A stretch of 9,989 bases of DNA from Desulfobacterales bacterium. GTDB lineage: Bacteria > Desulfobacterota > Desulfobacteria > Desulfobacterales > C00003060. The translations under genes were made by a program, and so were the position numbers. Below the pieces are notes generated by a model. It was not told where the DNA came from. It was given only the letters and a program-made list of their open reading frames with translations, and did not search any database. Positions 6,676 through 9,989 of this stretch are shown one piece after another. The stretch covers positions 1 through 9,989 of the forward strand of contig JAUWMM010000036.1 in the NCBI GenBank assembly GCA_030613145.1. Reading direction: 5' to 3'. Every line of letters begins with the position of its first letter. The stretch's first letter is position 1.

Positions 6676-6692
6676 CAAAATTATGTTCTATT

Positions 6693-7082
6693 CTATTCCG
6701 TCTCTTTTACATAGAGCATCCTCAGGTCGTAGAGGATGTTCTTGAAAAGCTGTTCCTCATCAGGAGTCAGGTTTCCCCTTGTCTTTTCTTCCAGCATGCC
6801 TAGGATATCAATGGTATGTTTTGCCATAGGCAGATTCTTTTCTTTAGTACCACTTGAAGGATCTGGTATCTCACCAAAATGAAGGAGGGCTGAGGAGCTG
6901 AGAGAAAAGATAAAAGTGGAAAAATTGATTTCAGGAAGCAGGGTCTCCTCGACTGCTGGTGCTTCCTTTTCCTTTCCATTTTCCTCTTCGGTTTTCTGTG
7001 GTTCCTCAGTCCTGCTTTCACCTGTTTCCGGGGAAAATATTCGTTTGTCTTTTATAACAAACCCCTTTTCTTCCTCTACCAT
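6693..7082 (-). CDS. DUF1844-domain protein
   Basis: A small cytoplasmic protein of unknown function, 129 residues from the chosen start. The first half is a charged, Glu/Lys-rich and probably disordered region (about 1-68). The second half is the DUF1844 domain: INFSTFIFSLSSSALLHFGEIPDP, abbreviated INFSTFIFSLSSSALLHFGE, then LPMAKHTIDILGMLEEKTRGN and LTPDEEQLFKNILYDLRMLYV. The frame extends upstream to an ATG at 7112, but the ATG at 7082 has GGGAGG five to six nt before it, while the upstream one has no ribosome binding site and lies next to the leader hairpin. It is first in an operon with htrA. DUF1844 genes are known from many Desulfobacterota genomes without an assigned role. No catalytic motif is visible. 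Confidence 0.88.
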   Translation of the reverse strand: MVEEEKGFVIKDKRIFSPETGESRTEEPQKTEEENGKEKEAPAVEETLLPEINFSTFIFSLSSSALLHFGEIPDPSSGTKEKNLPMAKHTIDILGMLEEKTRGNLTPDEEQLFKNILYDLRMLYVKETE

Positions 7083-7114
7083 GGTTTCCTCCCTTATGTG
7101 ATCGTTGCACATTT

Positions 7115-7206
7115 AATTTAGGAATTGCGAGTTTAGGGATTTAGGCGTTCAAGGTTATTCTATTTGTTCTAATGCCTAAATTCCTGAATCCCTCAATTCC
7201 CAAATT
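7115..7206. repeat. Inverted octamer arrays forming a long leader hairpin
   Basis: The right arm (7171-7206) reads AATGCCTA, AATTCCTG, AATCCCTC, AATTCCCA, AATT. The left arm (7115-7149), read on the minus strand, gives AACGCCTA, AATCCCTA, AACTCGCA, ATTCCTA, AATT. The two arms are imperfect inverted copies around a loop of about 21 nt. In the minus-strand transcript the hairpin lies roughly 20 nt upstream of the DUF1844 ribosome binding site. Confidence 0.6.
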
Positions 7207-7287
7207 ATACATTTATACATTTCAAGGTTTATTTGATGACAAAATGATTGCGAACCCAAAAAAAATATTATCCTAAAGCGTGTCTAT

Positions 7288-7316
7288 ATTTTACGTTCTG
7301 CACACAATATTGTCAA
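7288..7316 (-). promoter_or_regulatory. Sigma70-type promoter for the DUF1844-htrA operon
   Basis: On the minus strand TTGACA (7316-7311), a 17-nt spacer and TAAAAT (7293-7288) match sigma70 consensus at 11 of 12 positions with ideal spacing. Transcription would start near 7281 and leave a leader of about 200 nt before the DUF1844 ATG. No extracytoplasmic-stress sigma motif was recognised. Confidence 0.7.
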
Positions 7317-7390
7317 GATGTTGGATGTTTACACATTTATACCTTGCTGCCGACTTTCGCAACCCGAATATGGCAGTCATGGGAAAAATT

Positions 7391-7408
7391 TGCCTGAAAA
7401 AACAGGCA
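7391..7408 (-). terminator. Intrinsic terminator of serA
   Basis: On the minus strand TGCCTG, a T6 loop and CAGGCA are followed by AAATTTTT, about 35 nt past the serA stop. It separates serA from the promoter of the next operon. Confidence 0.75.
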
Positions 7409-7442
7409 TTTTACAACTAAAGGACAAAAAGTCGTATCTTTA

Positions 7443-9023
7443 TTACAGCTCCAGGGGGGTTACTGATTTAACTAATGGAAGGGCTTGCAGCTCCTTCAGC
7501 ACCTCGGGTGTCGCCGGCGTGTCTGTGACCAGCAGGATCACATTACGGAGATCATCCGTTTCCTGACCCACGTGCATACGGCCAATATTGATGTTGTGTT
7601 GCCCGAGCACAGTACCAATGCTGCCAATGGCACCTGGTTTGTCCAAGTTATGGATAAAAAGGAGGTGACCTTCGGGCACGACTTCCATTCTGAAGGCGTT
7701 GACCCGGACAATCCTTGGTTCGTGCTTGCCAAATATGGTGCCGGAAATTGTGTTAGACCCTTCTGGGCCCGTTGCCTGAATAGTAATGAGATTGGTGAAA
7801 TCTTCGGTCTCCGCACTACGGGACTCGATGACTCTAATTCCCCTTTCCTTTGCAATCACAGGGGCATTGATGAAATTGACCTCATCTTTGAGAATTGGCG
7901 TGAGCAACCCCTTTAAGGCGGCCATGGTTACAGGAGCCATATCAAGGTCCAGAAAATCTCCCATATATTTTACGGTGACCTCCTTTATAGCCCCCTTAGC
8001 GAGCTGACTCTGGAGACACCCCATACGTTCAGCCAGGGTCAAATATGGCTGGAGTTTAACCAATAAATCTCCGGTCACTGATGGGACATTAACAGCATTA
8101 ATGATCGTGCCGGTCTGGAGGTAATTGATGATCTGTTCGGCCACTGCCACTGTCACATTCGTCTGGGCCTCAGCCGTAGAGGCACCCAAATGGGGCGTGC
8201 AAATCACGCGATCTATCTCAAAGAGAGGGGAGGCTTCCGGAGGCTCAGTTTCAAACACATCCAGGGCAGCACCTGACACTTTTCCAGACCTGAGAGCATC
8301 GGCCAGGTCTTTTTCATTCACGATACCACCCCGGGCGCAGTTGACGACCATTACGCCCGGCTTCATCTGGTCAAAGGCTGTTTTGTCGATGAGGTTGAAA
8401 GTGTCTTTCAACTTGGGTACATGAATGGTGATATAGTCAGAACGCTTGTAGAGTTCTTCCAAAGAAACCAGCTCAAAGCCCGCTTGCTCCACAAGTTCCT
8501 TGTTTGCATAAGGATCGTGTACGATGACCTGCATCTTGAGTCCCCGGGCCCGATCGGCCACAATACTTCCGATGCGGCCGTAGCCGACAAGCCCCAGGAT
8601 TTTATTAAAGACCTCTCTGCCCTGCAAACTCTTCTTTTCCCACCTGCCGGCCTTTAAAGATGCCGTACCCTGGGGGATATTCCGCGAAAGTGCGAGTAAC
8701 ATGGCAATCGTATGCTCTGCAGTGGTCACCACATTCCCACCCGGTGTGTTCATGACCGCAACGCCTTGTTTAGAGGCAGCCGGTATGTCCACATTATCGA
8801 GCCCTATACCGGCCCGTCCTACCACTTTTAGCCGGGTGGCCGCCTTGAGTAGGTCCGCGGTCACCTTCGTGGCACTTCTTATGACCAAAGCATCGTAATC
8901 TTTTATGATGGCCTTAAGCTCATCCGGCGTAAGGCCGACTTTCACGTCAACGTCAATACCCTCGGTTTCTTCGAACATCTTGATGCCGATGTCTGCCAGT
9001 TTGTCACTCACCAGGACCTTCAA
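7443..9023 (-). CDS. serA: D-3-phosphoglycerate dehydrogenase
   Basis: Oxidises 3-phosphoglycerate to phosphohydroxypyruvate with NAD, the first step of serine synthesis. At 526 residues it is the long form: a catalytic and NAD-binding core (1-315), an ASB (allosteric substrate-binding) domain (about 320-450) and a C-terminal ACT domain (about 454-526; LFIHNLDKPGAIGSIGTVL), which usually gives feedback control by serine. The Rossmann motif is G147-Y-G-R-I-G152, with D170 as the likely NAD ribose-binding Asp. Catalytic residues are R231 (NCARGG), E260 (FETEPPE) and H278 (CTPHLGAST). The start is TTG with AAAGGAG eight nt upstream; an overlapping ATG just before it is out of frame and stops at once. 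It is a single-gene transcript with its own promoter and terminator. Confidence 0.97.
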   Translation of the reverse strand: MKVLVSDKLADIGIKMFEETEGIDVDVKVGLTPDELKAIIKDYDALVIRSATKVTADLLKAATRLKVVGRAGIGLDNVDIPAASKQGVAVMNTPGGNVVTTAEHTIAMLLALSRNIPQGTASLKAGRWEKKSLQGREVFNKILGLVGYGRIGSIVADRARGLKMQVIVHDPYANKELVEQAGFELVSLEELYKRSDYITIHVPKLKDTFNLIDKTAFDQMKPGVMVVNCARGGIVNEKDLADALRSGKVSGAALDVFETEPPEASPLFEIDRVICTPHLGASTAEAQTNVTVAVAEQIINYLQTGTIINAVNVPSVTGDLLVKLQPYLTLAERMGCLQSQLAKGAIKEVTVKYMGDFLDLDMAPVTMAALKGLLTPILKDEVNFINAPVIAKERGIRVIESRSAETEDFTNLITIQATGPEGSNTISGTIFGKHEPRIVRVNAFRMEVVPEGHLLFIHNLDKPGAIGSIGTVLGQHNINIGRMHVGQETDDLRNVILLVTDTPATPEVLKELQALPLVKSVTPLEL

Positions 9024-9067
9024 TTTCGCATCTCCTTTACGGGATTTTTAAGTATTTCAAATGCCCA

Positions 9068-9097
9068 TTTTTACTTTCAAAACACCTGTCTTGTCAA
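9068..9097 (-). promoter_or_regulatory. Likely serA promoter
   Basis: On the minus strand a perfect TTGACA (9097-9092) is followed after 18 nt by TAAAAA (9073-9068), an acceptable -10. The start of transcription would fall near 9061, giving a leader of about 38 nt before the TTG start. Confidence 0.5.
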
Positions 9098-9382
9098 GTT
9101 ACTCTTGCCCGGGACATCCTCCAATTCTTTGTTTCCACTTCGCAACGCCACCAACTGACCAATAATTTATGACTTCGTCAATTAATCGCAGAATTTTCGG
9201 GGGAAGTGCTGACACAAAGAGATTTACATTTGGCTTCATTGATGCTATAGGCACAAAACTCAAAATCGGATTTCAAACTTCAATAAGACATTGAAATTTA
9301 GGTTAAAAACAATAACAGTTTAAGCTATCAGACTACTCAACGAATTCCTAGTGGGATGAGCTAATTTCGTTCGGGGAAGTTA
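9098..9382. other. AT-rich gap between serA and the miniature element
   Basis: Divergent intergenic sequence with no open frame of note, no RNA gene recognised and no clear repeat. It should hold the promoter for the plus-strand genes at the right end unless the inserted element supplies one, but no -35/-10 pair stood out. Confidence 0.5.
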
Positions 9383-9390
9383 ATCTTTTA
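9383..9390. repeat. Target-site duplication, left copy
   Basis: ATCTTTTA directly abuts the left end of the miniature element and is identical to 9631-9638. Confidence 0.8.
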
Positions 9391-9630
9391 GGATCTTCTC
9401 CAATTTAGTTGGTTAAACTAAAGATTATAAACCAATAATATTTCTGTAATATCAATATGTTATTCCTTTAAAACAATGTTGCGCATATTTATATAACGCG
9501 CACTGCCCGGCTGCGGCGGCGCATATACGACGAGCTCTACCTATGGCCAATTCTAAGAGTACCACAGGTCCTGGCTATGGACTCATTGGCTTAGAGAGCT
9601 AAATATCACCAACTAAATTGGAGAAGAACC
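9391..9630. mobile_element. Miniature inverted-repeat transposable element (MITE), ISL3-like ends
   Basis: A 240-bp element with 23-bp terminal inverted repeats, at 9391-9413 and 9608-9630. They match at 22 of 23 positions, including 20 consecutive bases. The ends begin GGATCTTC and GGTTCTTC, reading inward. It is flanked by a perfect 8-bp duplication, ATCTTTTA. The interior of about 194 bp encodes no transposase, so movement would need one supplied elsewhere. The interior is mosaic: AT-rich next to the left end (with a nested palindrome TTTAGTT/AACTAAA at 9404-9422), then a GC-rich block near 9505-9535, then GCCAAT/ATTGGC (9546-9551, 9585-9590). GG-starting ends of this form with 8-bp duplications are typical of the ISL3 family, though other families also make 8-bp duplications. 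It lies 53 nt upstream of the small leader ORF. Confidence 0.8.
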
Positions 9631-9638
9631 ATCTTTTA
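9631..9638. repeat. Target-site duplication, right copy
   Basis: ATCTTTTA directly follows the right end of the miniature element and is identical to 9383-9390. Confidence 0.8.
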
Positions 9639-9682
9639 AAATTCCCAAATCAGTTGAACCAATAGACCAATTGGGAGACATC

Positions 9683-9739
9683 ATGTCAAGGAAGGTTCTT
9701 CTTCTCGTTTCTGTCCTAGTCTTATCTACTATTGCCTGA
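9683..9739 (+). CDS. 18-codon hydrophobic leader ORF, possibly a stop-interrupted small lipoprotein
   Basis: ATG with GGGAGA four nt upstream encodes MSRKVLLLVSVLVLSTIA and then TGA. The peptide is exactly a lipoprotein-type signal sequence (positive N terminus, hydrophobic core, STIA), and the stop occupies the place where the lipid-modified Cys (TGC or TGT) would be. The frame continues past the stop for nine codons (FVREKEEIP) and ends at TGA 9767-9769, overlapping the next gene's ATG as ATGA. It may be a regulatory leader peptide, a pseudogene of a tiny lipoprotein, or noncoding. Real translation is unproven. Confidence 0.4.
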   Translation: MSRKVLLLVSVLVLSTIA

Positions 9740-9765
9740 TTTGTTCGCGAAAAAGAGGAGATACC

Positions 9766-9989
9766 ATGAAAAAGAGCATCATGATTACGTTATGCATATT
9801 CCTAAGCTTATTCCTTGGCACGGCTTCTGCGGGTGAAGTGACCATGTTCGGGCCCAAGCAGTACGTACGAACAACAGGAGCACCAAACGTTTACACGGAT
9901 ACATTTTCTACACTCCCGGGCGAGGCCAAGCTCACCGTCAAGAATGGAAATTGGGATGGCAGTGAAAGAATAACCGATGCAATAAGTAG
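9766..9989 (+). CDS. Secreted protein of unknown function, N-terminal part (cut by window end)
   Basis: The start is ATG with a strong GAGGAG five nt upstream. Residues 1-22 are a clear Sec signal peptide with charged KK, a hydrophobic core and cleavage after ASA before GE. The mature start has MFGPKQYVRTTGAPNVYTD, then PGEAKLTVKNGNWDG and RITDAIS. From memory, this N-terminal block recurs in secreted proteins of Desulfobacterota and related bacteria, where it reads like a beta-sandwich domain, often at the head of repetitive extracellular proteins. The family could not be named. Only 74 codons are visible. There is no Cys after the signal peptide, so it is not a lipoprotein. It overlaps the extended frame of the leader ORF by ATGA, which hints at translational coupling. 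Confidence 0.8.
   Translation, partial: MKKSIMITLCIFLSLFLGTASAGEVTMFGPKQYVRTTGAPNVYTDTFSTLPGEAKLTVKNGNWDGSERITDAIS

Noticed and set aside
7083..7112. Ten-residue N-terminal extension of the DUF1844 protein
   Set aside because: The ATG at 7112 has no ribosome binding site, while the ATG at 7082 has an ideal one, and the extension would run through it.
9737..9760. Selenocysteine insertion at the TGA of the leader ORF
   Set aside because: Only a short TTCGCGAA palindrome follows, not a SECIS-type hairpin, and Sec at a lipobox Cys position is not known to me. Kept only as a remote possibility.

Overview
The window looks like ordinary chromosome from a Desulfobacterota (deltaproteobacterial) genome. 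The basis is the gene order ispE, tRNA-Gln, prs, rplY (long CTC form), pth, carD-like, RluA-family synthase, plus a DUF1844 gene next to a Do-type protease. The phylum is inferred from gene order and protein style, not from a marker search. Apart from the far right end, every gene is on the minus strand, so transcription runs from high to low coordinates.

Layout in direction of transcription. serA (7443-9023, TTG start) has its own likely promoter and a good intrinsic terminator. Next is a two-gene unit, a DUF1844 protein followed by the HtrA/DegP protease (5154-7082), behind a near-consensus sigma70 promoter and a leader of about 200 nt that contains a long imperfect hairpin. Then comes a housekeeping run: ispE (isoprenoid precursor kinase), tRNA-Gln(TTG), prs (PRPP synthetase), rplY (ribosomal protein L25/CTC), pth (peptidyl-tRNA hydrolase), a CarD-family RNA polymerase-binding regulator, and the N-terminal part of an RluA-family pseudouridine synthase cut by the window start. 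Much of this run serves translation and precursor supply. On the plus strand at the right end, an 18-codon leader-like ORF precedes the start of a secreted protein cut by the window end.

The unusual content is in the non-coding gaps. (1) Positions 9391-9630 form a clean 240-bp miniature transposable element: 23-bp terminal inverted repeats (22/23 matching) and a perfect 8-bp target duplication, with no room for a transposase. Ends and duplication length resemble the ISL3 family. (2) Several gaps carry short arrays with a 7- or 8-nt period, twice arranged as inverted pairs; one runs into the ispE start codon and another lies in the DUF1844-htrA leader. (3) The prs-rplY gap holds a palindromic element of about 185 bp with its own inverted termini. 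(4) A roughly 30-bp sequence occurs twice, on either side of the tRNA-Gln/ispE segment. (5) The leader ORF ends in TGA exactly where a lipoprotein Cys codon would be expected, and the frame after that stop ends in an ATGA overlap with the next gene.

No new multi-gene system is visible. The coding content is conserved housekeeping, and the interest lies in the repeats and the right-hand edge.
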